NCBI RefSeq assembly: GCF_002943105.1
Contig: NZ_PTPZ01000002.1
Span: forward strand, 62,001 to 126,000
DNA length: 64,000 nucleotides
Source: Cloacibacterium normanense
Lineage (GTDB): Bacteria > Bacteroidota > Bacteroidia > Flavobacteriales > Weeksellaceae
Direction: 5' to 3'
Position numbers and translations under genes: made by a program. Below, in pieces: positions 46,174 to 54,301 of the stretch (positions are counted from its first letter, which is position 1; each line of letters begins with the position of its first letter). The notes under the pieces were generated by a model. That model saw only the letters and a program-made list of their open reading frames with translations, made no database searches and was not told the DNA's origin.

Positions 46174-46914
46174 ATGAAAGATTGGTTACAACGTTCGGAA
46201 CTGCTCGTAAAAAAAGAAGGCTTAGAAACTTTGAAAAATGCTAAAGTTTTAGTGGTAGGTTTAGGTGGAGTGGGTTCTTTTGCAGCAGAATTTTTGACAA
46301 GAGCAGGAGTAGGAAACATGACGATTGTAGACGGAGACATTGTAGATATCACCAACATTAACAGACAGTTACCCGCTTTACATTCCACTGTAGGAAAAGA
46401 TAAAGTAGAAATCGTTGCCGAAAGAATTTTAGACATCAATCCTGAAATTAATTTGGTTAAAATTAATGAATTTCTTTCGCCAGAAAGAATGGACGAAATT
46501 CTAGAAGAACATCAATTTGATTACGTATTAGATTGCATAGACAGTGTTTCGCCGAAATTAGCCTTGATTAAAGCTTGTAGAAGAAGAAAAATAAAATTGG
46601 TTTCATCAATGGGAGCTGGTGGAAAAACCGATCCAAGTAAAGTTTTGGTAAGAGATTTAAGCAAAACCAATAATTGTTACCTTGCCAAGCAAATCAGAAA
46701 AAGATTGAAAAAAGAAGGGATTACCAAAGGTTTCAGATGTGTCTTTTCTACTGAAATTCAAAAAGAAGAAAGTCTAAAACTCACCGATGGAAGCAATTTT
46801 AAAAAATCTTTTTACGGAACCATCAGTTTTATGCCTGCACTTTTTGGCTTAAATGCTGCCGCAGAAGTGATTAATTATTTATTGAAAGAGCCAAGTAAAA
46901 AGAATCAAGAGTAA
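46174..46914 (+). CDS. tcdA: tRNA threonylcarbamoyladenosine dehydratase
   Basis: A 246-residue E1-like enzyme that cyclises t6A37 of tRNA to ct6A. It has the nucleotide-binding VLVVGLGGVGSFAAEFLTRA, the DIVDITNINRQ motif, DYVLDCIDSVSPK and SSMGAGGKTDPSKV. Known to be ATP-dependent. The last residues (KEPSKKNQE) are coded by a copy of a purine-rich dispersed repeat that also occurs at 34191, so the natural C terminus may have been changed by it. Cotranscribed with rnpA probably. Confidence 0.93.
   Translation: MKDWLQRSELLVKKEGLETLKNAKVLVVGLGGVGSFAAEFLTRAGVGNMTIVDGDIVDITNINRQLPALHSTVGKDKVEIVAERILDINPEINLVKINEFLSPERMDEILEEHQFDYVLDCIDSVSPKLALIKACRRRKIKLVSSMGAGGKTDPSKVLVRDLSKTNNCYLAKQIRKRLKKEGITKGFRCVFSTEIQKEESLKLTDGSNFKKSFYGTISFMPALFGLNAAAEVINYLLKEPSKKNQE
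46885..46909 (+). repeat. Purine-rich dispersed repeat, copy 2 (inside the end of tcdA)
   Basis: AAAGAGCCAAGTAAAAAGAA then TCAAG, matching 34191-34222 apart from a short indel, same orientation. Confidence 0.5.
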
Positions 46915-46936
46915 AATTAATTTTATACTTAATATT

Positions 46937-47305
46937 TTGAACTACAAATATCCCAGAGAAGAAAAACTCAAGCAAAAAAATGACATTTCCTTACTTTTTG
47001 AGAAAGGAAAATGGAAAACTTGTGGAAATTTGAGAGTGATTTCTTACCAAATAGATGCTTCGACTTCGCTCAGCATGACAACTCAACATAAAGTTGGCGT
47101 TTCTGTTTCTAAGAGATATTTTAAAAAAGCAGTTCACAGAAATAGAATCAAAAGACTTTTACGCGAAGTTTACAGACTCAATAAAGCTCAGTTTTTAGAA
47201 AAATTTGGCGAAAATTCCTTAACCATGTTGTTCTACGTTTCGCCTACTCTTCCGAAAAATTATCAAGAAATAGAAGAAGAATTTTTAAAACTTCTCAAAA
47301 AATAA
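46937..47305 (+). CDS. rnpA: Ribonuclease P protein component
   Basis: A 122-residue basic protein that helps RNase P RNA mature tRNA 5' ends. The family signature is KRYFKKAVHRNRIKRLLREV, preceded by HKVGVSVSKR and FEKGKWKTCGNLRV. The TTG at 46937 begins MNYKYPREEKL, the usual start. Residues 39-48 (IDASTSLSMT) are coded by a hairpin repeat inserted in frame, between the first strands of the fold, where length is tolerated. Follows tcdA by 22 bases. Confidence 0.92.
   Translation: MNYKYPREEKLKQKNDISLLFEKGKWKTCGNLRVISYQIDASTSLSMTTQHKVGVSVSKRYFKKAVHRNRIKRLLREVYRLNKAQFLEKFGENSLTMLFYVSPTLPKNYQEIEEEFLKLLKK
47055..47076 (-). repeat. Hairpin repeat inside rnpA
   Basis: Read on the minus strand: stem ATGCT / AGCAT around the loop GAGCGAAGTCGA. 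The loop differs by one base from that at 34394-34405, while the stems differ yet remain self-complementary. Confidence 0.7.
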
Positions 47306-47363
47306 AAATCAATAGCACGTTTTTTGTAATTTAGTTTGCACAAATAATAAACTATTACACAAA

Positions 47364-47972
47364 ATGTTAGACAACATTCCTTATCTTCCTTACTTCATCA
47401 GTGCATTTATCGGCATTGGTTTAGCTGCAGCTTCTGGTTTTAGAGTTTTCTTGCCTATGTTTGCTGTAAGTCTCGCTTCTTACATGGGTTGGATTCCCAT
47501 GAACGAAAATTTTCATTGGTTGGCTGGTTTACCTACGCTCATCACTACAGGAATTGCCACTGTGGTAGAAATTTTAGCCTATTATATTCCGTACGTTGAC
47601 CATTTATTAGACACCGCTTCTGTTCCATTAGCTACAATTGCAGGTTCTATCATGTTTGCTGCGCAATTTACAGATTTAGGAACGTTTCCAACTTGGGCAC
47701 TTGCATTAATTGCAGGTGGCGGAACTGCTGCCGCAATTAGTTCAGGATTTGCAGGAACACGTGCCGCTTCTACTGCTACAACTGGTGGTCTTGGAAATTC
47801 TGTAGTTGCCACCACCGAAACAGCAGGAGCAGGAATTATGAGTTTTTTAGCTTTAGCAGCTCCCGTAATTGCGTTTTTGGTAGCGATTGCCCTTGTTATT
47901 GTAGTCTTTATTTTAGGAAGAAAAATCTGGAATAAATTAAGAGGAAATCTGAAATCTGAAGAAACTTTATGA
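47364..47972 (+). CDS. DUF4126 family membrane protein
   Basis: A 202-residue protein with about five hydrophobic, Ala/Gly-rich segments. GIGLAAASGFRVFLPMFAVS and the later AAAISSGFAGTRAASTATTG with GGLGNSVVATTET are marks of DUF4126. Function unknown. It follows rnpA by 58 bases and ends before a bidirectional terminator. Confidence 0.85.
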   Translation: MLDNIPYLPYFISAFIGIGLAAASGFRVFLPMFAVSLASYMGWIPMNENFHWLAGLPTLITTGIATVVEILAYYIPYVDHLLDTASVPLATIAGSIMFAAQFTDLGTFPTWALALIAGGGTAAAISSGFAGTRAASTATTGGLGNSVVATTETAGAGIMSFLALAAPVIAFLVAIALVIVVFILGRKIWNKLRGNLKSEETL

Positions 47973-47995
47973 TCTAATCATTAGTCTAATTCAAT

Positions 47996-48026
47996 AAAAA
48001 AACTCCAAGAAATTCTTGGAGTTTTT
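47996..48026. terminator. Bidirectional terminator
   Basis: AAAAACTCCAAGAA / TTCTTGGAGTTTTT, near-perfect, between the convergent genes ending at 47972 and 48030. Confidence 0.88.
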
Positions 48027-48029
48027 GTT

Positions 48030-49697
48030 TTATTTACCTTGTTTTAAATCTTTGATTTCTTGAATTTTAGCCTTGAAATCTTCGGCTCTTTCTGGATGCT
48101 TATTTTGTAGAATTTCGTAAGCTTTAATTGCCTTCGTGTACAATCTTTGTTCGGTATAAAGTTTTGCCAAAGTTTCGGTCATCAAGTGTGAGATGTCGTC
48201 ATTTTTTTCTTTCACCACAAAATTCACTTCTTCTTTTAACTGAGAAATTTTAGGATTTTCTTCAATGAATTTATCGATGATTTCTGCTTTTTTCTCGATG
48301 ACTTTTACCGGAATATTTTCAGGAGTTTTAATTCCGGAACGATCAATTTTAAGCCAACTTTGCCAAGTATTTACAAAACCTGGAACATTGCTATTATTTT
48401 CTTCCGCCGAAACTTTTTCTACTTGATTTTCAATAATTTGAACGGGATTTTCTTGAACATTAGCTTTTAAGAAAGAAGTATTTAGAATAGATTTTTCAAT
48501 AGGTTTTTCTTCAATTATAACTTCTTCTAAAACCTCTTTTTTCAATTCGATTGGTGCAACTTCTTCTACCATTTTCTTCTCTTCTGTGATTGCAATTTCT
48601 GGTTTTACCTCAACTGGTTTTTCGGTAGCTTTCGGTTGAGAAACTGCTGGTTTTTGAATCATAGAATCAAGTGGATTCATCACAAAATTCATCGGTTTCC
48701 AATCGGCATGAGTTTCTTCTGCAATTTCTTCTTTTTCTTCCTTCAAAATAGGAGTATTAATTTCTTGAGGCGCTTCTTTTTCAATCGTCATTTCCGTATT
48801 TTCCTCTATAATCTCTGTTTTTTCTGGTACTGAAATGTTCAATTCTGGAGTTTTTTCAGATGGAACTTCTGCAGATTTTATTTCTTCTTCAGTTGGTTTT
48901 TCTTCAATAATTGTTGCAGAAATTTCTGCTTTTGGTTCAGATTTCGGTTCTTCTTTTGGAGTAGAAGGAACGGTGAATTTTATGTTTGGCAAGAAACTTT
49001 CGAAACCATTAAAACTAATATCCGAAGGTTTTACAGACGTAATTTCCTTATCATCTGATTGATCAATATGCTCTAAAACCTTTTCTTTACTGAAATTAAG
49101 GTCTTCTTCTCTCGTTTTGAACGCAATTTCTGCATTTTCTTCTTCCGTTATTTCTTGCTCAAGCAATTGATTTTCAATTTCTAAAATCTCCAATTCTTTC
49201 AGAACATCGAACTCATTTTCTTTTTTGTCAAGAATCGGTGCTTCTAATTCGGTATCACCTACTACACTTTTCGGATGTGTAACTACAGGGTTTTCCGCCT
49301 CTATTTTTTCTACCGTTTCGGTTAAATTTTTAGAAGAATTCTCAGTGATATTTTGCTCTGGAACCTCAACGATATTTACAGGTTCTTCAATGGTTTTTTC
49401 AACTTCATGTTCAGTTTTAGCAAGGACAATTTTCTTGAATTTCGTCAATTCTTTTTTCTCTTCTTCCTTCTTTTTATTGATGAAAGTGTAGAGAATTTTT
49501 TTATCCGTAGTATACGCTGCGGTTTTGGTTAGTTCTTTTTGGTAATTTTCAGCATCGAAATTAAAAATCGCCGAAAGATGCAAAGTTCTGATACTCTGCA
49601 TATAAGGGAATTTAGAAATTTCATTCTGAAGAAGCGAAATGTCTTCTTTAGAAATATTTTCTGGGCGCTGAAGCAATTCTAAAACTCGTGCATTCAT
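48030..49697 (-). CDS. Long acidic protein with conserved ends, TPR-like C terminus
   Basis: A 555-residue protein. The N-terminal about 95 residues look folded (MNARVLELLQRPENISKEDI, LLQNEISKFPYMQSIRTLHL). Residues about 100-430 are extremely rich in E, K, P, I and V with many EEKPxE-like runs, and probably disordered. The last about 110 residues again look ordered: FVNTWQSWLKIDR, then ETLAKLYTEQRLYTKAIKAY, a TPR-type helical pair. No export signal is seen. It follows lptE by three bases, so it may take part in envelope assembly, but function is unknown. Confidence 0.75.
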   Translation of the reverse strand: MNARVLELLQRPENISKEDISLLQNEISKFPYMQSIRTLHLSAIFNFDAENYQKELTKTAAYTTDKKILYTFINKKKEEEKKELTKFKKIVLAKTEHEVEKTIEEPVNIVEVPEQNITENSSKNLTETVEKIEAENPVVTHPKSVVGDTELEAPILDKKENEFDVLKELEILEIENQLLEQEITEEENAEIAFKTREEDLNFSKEKVLEHIDQSDDKEITSVKPSDISFNGFESFLPNIKFTVPSTPKEEPKSEPKAEISATIIEEKPTEEEIKSAEVPSEKTPELNISVPEKTEIIEENTEMTIEKEAPQEINTPILKEEKEEIAEETHADWKPMNFVMNPLDSMIQKPAVSQPKATEKPVEVKPEIAITEEKKMVEEVAPIELKKEVLEEVIIEEKPIEKSILNTSFLKANVQENPVQIIENQVEKVSAEENNSNVPGFVNTWQSWLKIDRSGIKTPENIPVKVIEKKAEIIDKFIEENPKISQLKEEVNFVVKEKNDDISHLMTETLAKLYTEQRLYTKAIKAYEILQNKHPERAEDFKAKIQEIKDLKQGK

Positions 49698-49700
49698 CTT

Positions 49701-50267
49701 TTACCAATTGGCTACAATATCGTTAAAAATTTTATTGATAATCCTTTCGTTTACCAATTTCACTTGAGAAGTTTCTATGGCATTAATATCTAAATCACTA
49801 CTGAAAACCGCTTCATCTGAATACGTTCTATCAAAACTCGCTTCTGGAAACTTACTGTTTTCGTAATGAACTTTTACCGTAATGGTGAGTTTATTCTGTG
49901 CCGCTTGAATATTTCCACCATCAGTAGTAACTGGCGTAGAAATAGTAGTAGGCGAAATGCTGTAATCTGTAATTTCACCTTCTATAAGAACATCAGGGTT
50001 TTCCGTAGTTCCCTTTAAACCAGACCTTTGTAAAAATCTATTTTGAAGGGCAATAGAAAATTCTTGACTTAAATTGGCATTCACCAAAGCTGCATTATTA
50101 GGAAAATTTTTAATCTGAATGGTTTTTTCGTCGTGATTCAGAGAATTTCCTGTAAAACTATAGCAAGAAGACAAAAAAGCCAAGGAAAAGAAACCCAAGA
50201 ATAAAACTCCAAAAATTTTAAAATTTTTGGCTTGAAATCTGAAATTTAAAATCTGAAATCTTTTCAT
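49701..50267 (-). CDS. lptE: LptE-like LPS-assembly lipoprotein
   Basis: A 188-residue outer-membrane lipoprotein expected to plug LptD. The lipobox is FLSSC (Cys35), preceded by a hydrophobic run FKIFGVLFLGFFSLA. The mature part begins YSFTGNSLNHDEKTIQIKNF and includes NPDVLIEGEITDYSISPTT and KLTITVKVHYEN, as in Bacteroidota LptE. The leader (KRFQILNFRFQAKN) is unusually long and coded by a short repeat at 50231-50262. The ATG overlaps the stop of the sigma-54 activator by one base. Confidence 0.87.
   Translation of the reverse strand: MKRFQILNFRFQAKNFKIFGVLFLGFFSLAFLSSCYSFTGNSLNHDEKTIQIKNFPNNAALVNANLSQEFSIALQNRFLQRSGLKGTTENPDVLIEGEITDYSISPTTISTPVTTDGGNIQAAQNKLTITVKVHYENSKFPEASFDRTYSDEAVFSSDLDINAIETSQVKLVNERIINKIFNDIVANW
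50231..50262. repeat. Imperfect tandem repeat within the lptE leader
   Basis: TGAAATCTGAAATTTAAAAT then CTGAAATC: two or three imperfect CTGAAATYT units that code for the unusual first residues of LptE. Confidence 0.5.
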
Positions 50268-51550
50268 TAATCTTCTAAATTATATTGTTTTATTTTTCTG
50301 TAAAGTGTTCTCTGAGAAATCCCCAATTCATCAGCAGCTTTATTTCTTCTGCCTTTGTGTTTTTCGAGCGCTTTTACAATTAAATCTCTCTCATTATTGA
50401 TTAAAGAAAGAGACTCTTCTTTTGGTTCTTCTTCTAAATCTATGTCTTCTACCCCATTTTCGTACTCCTCGGTATCATTGTAAAAATTAGGAGTTGGCGC
50501 AGTTGGTTGATCTTCGTAATACAAAATAGAACTTGTATTAACCGGTTGGGTTTCAGTTTTAAAAACTCTACCAATTAAATCTTGCTCATGATGCGAAAAA
50601 CTTTGATTTCCTCTATTCTTAATCAGTTCCGAAGTTAAGGATTTTAAATCATTTAAATCATTTCTCATGTCAAAAAGAATTTTGTACATGATTTCTCTTT
50701 CTGAACCGAAATCCGCTCCTGAATTCCCTGAATTTCCACCTCTGGAAACCACAGCAGGAAGCTGAGCATTCATCGGAATATATTCTGATAATTTAGTAGA
50801 ATTTACGCTTCTGTTTTGTTCTACCACCGTCATTTGCTCCACTAAATTTCTCAGCTGACGAATATTTCCTGGGAAAGTATAATTTTCTAAATATTTAACG
50901 CCGTCATCTGTCAATTGCAATTCTGGCATTCTGTATTTTTCGGCAAAATCAATGGCGAATTTTCTAAAAAGCAAATGAATATCTCCTTTTCTTTCTCGCA
51001 AAGGCGGCATATCAATCTGAACCGTATTGAGACGATAATACAAATCTTCTCTGAATCTGCCGTCTTCAATCGCTTTCATCATGTTCACATTAGTCGCAGC
51101 TACGATTCTCACATTGGTTTTTTGAACCTGAGAAGAACCCACTTTCATAAATTCTCCACTTTCTAAAACTCTAAGAAGTCTTACTTGAGTTTGCAAAGGC
51201 AATTCCCCAACTTCATCTAAGAAAATCGTTCCACCATCTGCTACTTCGAAATACCCTTTTCTGGTAGAAGTAGCGCCTGTAAAAGCTCCTTTTTCGTGCC
51301 CAAAAAGCTCTGAATCTATAGTTCCTTCCGGGATTGCACCACAGTTTACCACAATATAGGGTTGGTGTTTTCTGCGAGATTCGCTATGAATAATTTTCGG
51401 GATATGTTCTTTACCAACTCCAGATTCTCCGATAACCAAAACGGAAATATCTGTAGGCGCCACCTGAATTGCTTTTTCTATGGCACGGTTAAGTGCGGGA
51501 AAATTCCCTATAATTCCGAAACGATTTTTTATGGATTGTAGTTCTGTCAT
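50267..51550 (-). CDS. Sigma-54-dependent activator without sensor domain (PspF-like)
   Basis: A 427-residue activator of RpoN polymerase. It starts directly with the AAA+ domain: Walker A GESGVGKE (41-48), the RpoN contact motif GAFTGA (88-93), Walker B GGTIFLDEVGELP and an arginine-finger region. A linker of about 130 residues, acidic near the end (EYENGVEDIDLEEEPKEE), precedes a Fis-type helix-turn-helix (GRRNKAADELGISQRTLYRK). It lacks a receiver or GAF domain, so regulation must come from a partner. The ATG at 51550 is preferred over an upstream TTG that would overlap miaB. Cotranscribed with lptE. Confidence 0.93.
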   Translation of the reverse strand: MTELQSIKNRFGIIGNFPALNRAIEKAIQVAPTDISVLVIGESGVGKEHIPKIIHSESRRKHQPYIVVNCGAIPEGTIDSELFGHEKGAFTGATSTRKGYFEVADGGTIFLDEVGELPLQTQVRLLRVLESGEFMKVGSSQVQKTNVRIVAATNVNMMKAIEDGRFREDLYYRLNTVQIDMPPLRERKGDIHLLFRKFAIDFAEKYRMPELQLTDDGVKYLENYTFPGNIRQLRNLVEQMTVVEQNRSVNSTKLSEYIPMNAQLPAVVSRGGNSGNSGADFGSEREIMYKILFDMRNDLNDLKSLTSELIKNRGNQSFSHHEQDLIGRVFKTETQPVNTSSILYYEDQPTAPTPNFYNDTEEYENGVEDIDLEEEPKEESLSLINNERDLIVKALEKHKGRRNKAADELGISQRTLYRKIKQYNLED

Positions 51551-51605
51551 GATTTGAGATTTGAGGTTTAGTGTTTTTAAAATTTCAGAAAACTTTACGA
51601 TTTCC

Positions 51606-53039
51606 TTAAATCGCTTTCCCCAAAAGTGTGCCTTGAGTGCTGTCGTGAACAAAAACAGTCACAAAGTCACCAATATTCTGTCCTTCTACTTTGTCAAAAA
51701 CCACTACTGCATTCTGAGAAGTTCTTCCTTTCCATTGATTTTTATCTTTTTTAGACTCTCCTTCGATTAGAACTTCGTAGTTTTTGCCAACGTAAGATTT
51801 CATTCTTTTTCTGGATAATTCTCCTTGCAAAGCAATGATTTCTGCTAATCTTCTTTGCTTCACATCTGCAGGAACATCATCTTCCATTTTCTTATGAGCT
51901 GGAGTTCCTGGTCTTTCAGAATACGCAAACATATAACCGTAATCGTATTCTACTTGTCTCATTAAATCAAGAGTTAATTGATGATCTTCTTCGGTTTCGC
52001 CACAGAAACCAGCAATCATATCTTGAGAAAAAGCAATTTCGGGAACTATTTCCTTCGCTTTTTTAATCAAATCTAAATATTCCTGACGTGTATGTTGACG
52101 ATTCATTTTCTGCAAAATTCTGTCACTTCCACTTTGTACAGGAAGGTGAATGTATTTACAAACGTTATCGTATTTTGCAATCACACGGAAAACTTCTTCC
52201 GTCATTTCGTGCGGATTAGAAGTAGAAAAACGAATTCTCATTGCAGGAACTGCTTTTGCTACCATTTCTAACAATTGAGCAAAATTTACAGCCGTAGCTT
52301 TTTGCATTTCCGAAGCTTTATCAAAATCTTTTTTAGGACCACCTCCATACCAAAGATAAGAATCTACGTTTTGCCCAAGAAGTGTGATTTCTTTGTAATT
52401 ATTTTCAGCTAAAGCTTTGCATTCTTCAATAATTGAGTGCGGATCACGGCTTCTTTCTCTACCTCTGGTAAAAGGAACTACGCAGAAAGTACACATATTA
52501 TCGCAACCTCTGGTTATGGTTACGAATGCTGTAACACCGTTTCCACCCAAACGAACAGGATTAATATCTGCGTACGTTTCTTCTTTAGACAAAATAACAT
52601 TGATGGCATCTCTTCCGTCTTCTGTTTCTTTCAAAAGATTTGGCAAATCTCTATACGCATCTGGACCAACTACTAAGTCTACCAATTGTTCTTCTTCTAA
52701 AAATTTAGTTTTAAGACGTTCAGCCATACAACCAAGAACACCAACAGTAAGGTTAGGCCTTTCTTTCTTCAAATTTTTGAATTGTGAAAGTCGCATTCTC
52801 ACCGTTTGTTCTGCTCTTTCTCTGATAGAACATGTATTAAGCAAAATTAAATCTGCTTCTTCTACTTTCATGGTGGTATTATAACCTTGTTCGTTAAGAA
52901 TAGAGGCTACGATTTCTGAGTCTGAGAAATTCATTTGGCAACCGTAACTTTCTAAAAACAATTTTTTAGAATTTTCTGGTTTTTCAGCAATAGCAAAAGC
53001 TTCGCCTTGTTTAGTTTCGTCTATATATTTTTCTTGCAC
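51606..53039 (-). CDS. miaB: tRNA-2-methylthio-N6-dimethylallyladenosine synthase
   Basis: A 477-residue radical-SAM methylthiotransferase modifying A37 of tRNA. The MTTase cluster Cys are 34, 70 and 104 (SYGCQMNFSD, LLNTCSIRER, VLGCMAERLK). The radical-SAM motif is RGCDNMCTFCVVPF (Cys179, Cys183, Cys186), and a TRAM domain ends the protein. The start is GTG at 53039 (QEKYIDETKQGEA), no ATG fits. Downstream gene is the sigma-54 activator. Confidence 0.96.
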   Translation of the reverse strand: MQEKYIDETKQGEAFAIAEKPENSKKLFLESYGCQMNFSDSEIVASILNEQGYNTTMKVEEADLILLNTCSIRERAEQTVRMRLSQFKNLKKERPNLTVGVLGCMAERLKTKFLEEEQLVDLVVGPDAYRDLPNLLKETEDGRDAINVILSKEETYADINPVRLGGNGVTAFVTITRGCDNMCTFCVVPFTRGRERSRDPHSIIEECKALAENNYKEITLLGQNVDSYLWYGGGPKKDFDKASEMQKATAVNFAQLLEMVAKAVPAMRIRFSTSNPHEMTEEVFRVIAKYDNVCKYIHLPVQSGSDRILQKMNRQHTRQEYLDLIKKAKEIVPEIAFSQDMIAGFCGETEEDHQLTLDLMRQVEYDYGYMFAYSERPGTPAHKKMEDDVPADVKQRRLAEIIALQGELSRKRMKSYVGKNYEVLIEGESKKDKNQWKGRTSQNAVVVFDKVEGQNIGDFVTVFVHDSTQGTLLGKAI

Positions 53040-53096
53040 TTTTCAAATATTTTGAGTGCAAAGATAAGGAAAAATTGTGACAGAATGGCAGGAAGA

Positions 53097-53825
53097 TTAG
53101 TCTACATTTATCGTAATTGGTAGTCTAAATCTAGAAGTAATCGGTGAACCATGATAAGTAGCGGGTTTAAATTTTATTTTTCTAGGAACTACACATTTTA
53201 CAATCATTTTCACAAAATCTTCATTATCAAAGCTGGTATCAATGTAAATATTTTGAATATCACCTTGAGTATCTACCTCAAAGTTAATGACAAATCTAAA
53301 ACTTTGGCTGTAATTAAATCCATTAGTATTAAAACAAGAAATAAATTTCTTTCTGTAATTAGAAATTCCACCAGGAAATTCAGCATCTATTAAAGAGGAA
53401 TTCAAGGGAATGTAATTACTATCTGCAAACAACTCTTTTGGATAAAAAATAATTCGAGTAAGAGCTGGAGTTTTCACACCATCTACTTCTGCAGGAACAT
53501 AATCATTAAGATTTGCTAATATTTTCTTTCCAAAATCAAAAGCACACTTATTATTTTTCACTCCTATCACATCTGGATCTTGCACATAATTTACTTTTCC
53601 ATCCGGATTTACGAGAATTTTCATCAAATAGACTTCATCGGGATTTTCACATGGCTGAATATTGTTATTTTTCACAAAATCGTGGGCGTCTTCATAGAAT
53701 TTCATATAACCTCCTTTATAAAATTCTTGACCTTCTGGATAATTAGGTAAAACTTGTATCTGAGCTTGTAAAGAAATAGCAATAAATGAAAATAAAAGGG
53801 TAATTCTTGTCAACATCTTATTCAT
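53097..53825 (-). CDS. Exported TonB-C-like domain protein (long paralogue)
   Basis: A 242-residue exported protein (signal MNKMLTRITLLFSFIAISLQ, cleavage near AQ). Two TonB-C-like units are visible: an N-terminal half with YLMKILVNPDGKVNYVQDPD and a C-terminal half with FRFVINFEVDTQGDIQNIYI and KIKFKPATYHGSPITSRFRL. No membrane anchor beyond the signal is present, unlike TonB proper. The ATG at 53825 overlaps the preceding stop by 8 bases, so it is coupled to the 139-residue paralogue. Confidence 0.78.
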   Translation of the reverse strand: MNKMLTRITLLFSFIAISLQAQIQVLPNYPEGQEFYKGGYMKFYEDAHDFVKNNNIQPCENPDEVYLMKILVNPDGKVNYVQDPDVIGVKNNKCAFDFGKKILANLNDYVPAEVDGVKTPALTRIIFYPKELFADSNYIPLNSSLIDAEFPGGISNYRKKFISCFNTNGFNYSQSFRFVINFEVDTQGDIQNIYIDTSFDNEDFVKMIVKCVVPRKIKFKPATYHGSPITSRFRLPITINVD

Positions 53826-54237
53826 GTTCTGTATGATCTGTAATAAAATTAATTTTAATAGTGTAATTAGAAGTAATTGGCATTCCATCTTTAGTAGCTG
53901 GAATCCATTTAGTTTTAACTTTTCTCATGCAAAATAGCATATCATCAATAAAAAGTTCACTGTTTTTTACTTTTGGATTTACATCTAAATTTTTAATCTT
54001 TCCATCAGGTTGTACATCAAAAGAAAAGGTAAACACACCATTTACTGCATAAGTTTTTATATCAATATAAGCATTGATCATTTTGAACAACTCTTTTCTA
54101 AAAGCTGTATCACCACCCGGAAATTCTGCTTTCTTATAAATAACGCTAGTGCTTTCTGTATTCATTTCGGTTTTCTGCTCTTGAGAAAAAATAAAAATAT
54201 TGGAAATGAATAGTGAGAATAAAAATAATTTTCTCAT
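53818..54237 (-). CDS. Exported TonB-C-like domain protein
   Basis: A 139-residue exported protein with signal MRKLFLFSLFISNIFIFSQ. The mature part shows the TonB-C-type pattern AEFPGGDTAFRKELFKMINA, FTFSFDVQPDGKIKNLDV, and KTKWIPATKDGMPITSNYTI. No transmembrane anchor or Pro-rich spanner. Second of three adjacent paralogues. Function unknown; related proteins are common in Flavobacteriia. Confidence 0.78.
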   Translation of the reverse strand: MRKLFLFSLFISNIFIFSQEQKTEMNTESTSVIYKKAEFPGGDTAFRKELFKMINAYIDIKTYAVNGVFTFSFDVQPDGKIKNLDVNPKVKNSELFIDDMLFCMRKVKTKWIPATKDGMPITSNYTIKINFITDHTEHE

Positions 54238-54269
54238 GTTTATTAGTTTTGTGCATCAAAGATAAATAA

Positions 54270-54296
54270 AAAAGTCGCTTTTTTCAAGCGACTTTT
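54270..54296 (-). terminator. Terminator
   Basis: AAAAGTCGCTT / AAGCGACTTTT with a TTTTC loop and T run on the minus strand, six bases past the 162-residue gene, separating it from the next two paralogues. Confidence 0.82.
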
Positions 54297-54301
54297 ATTT
54301 T

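Noticed and set aside
52417-52884. A 155-codon plus-strand frame opposite miaB
   Set aside because: Antisense to the radical-SAM core of miaB, whose motifs explain the sequence; the long open frame follows from its codon use.
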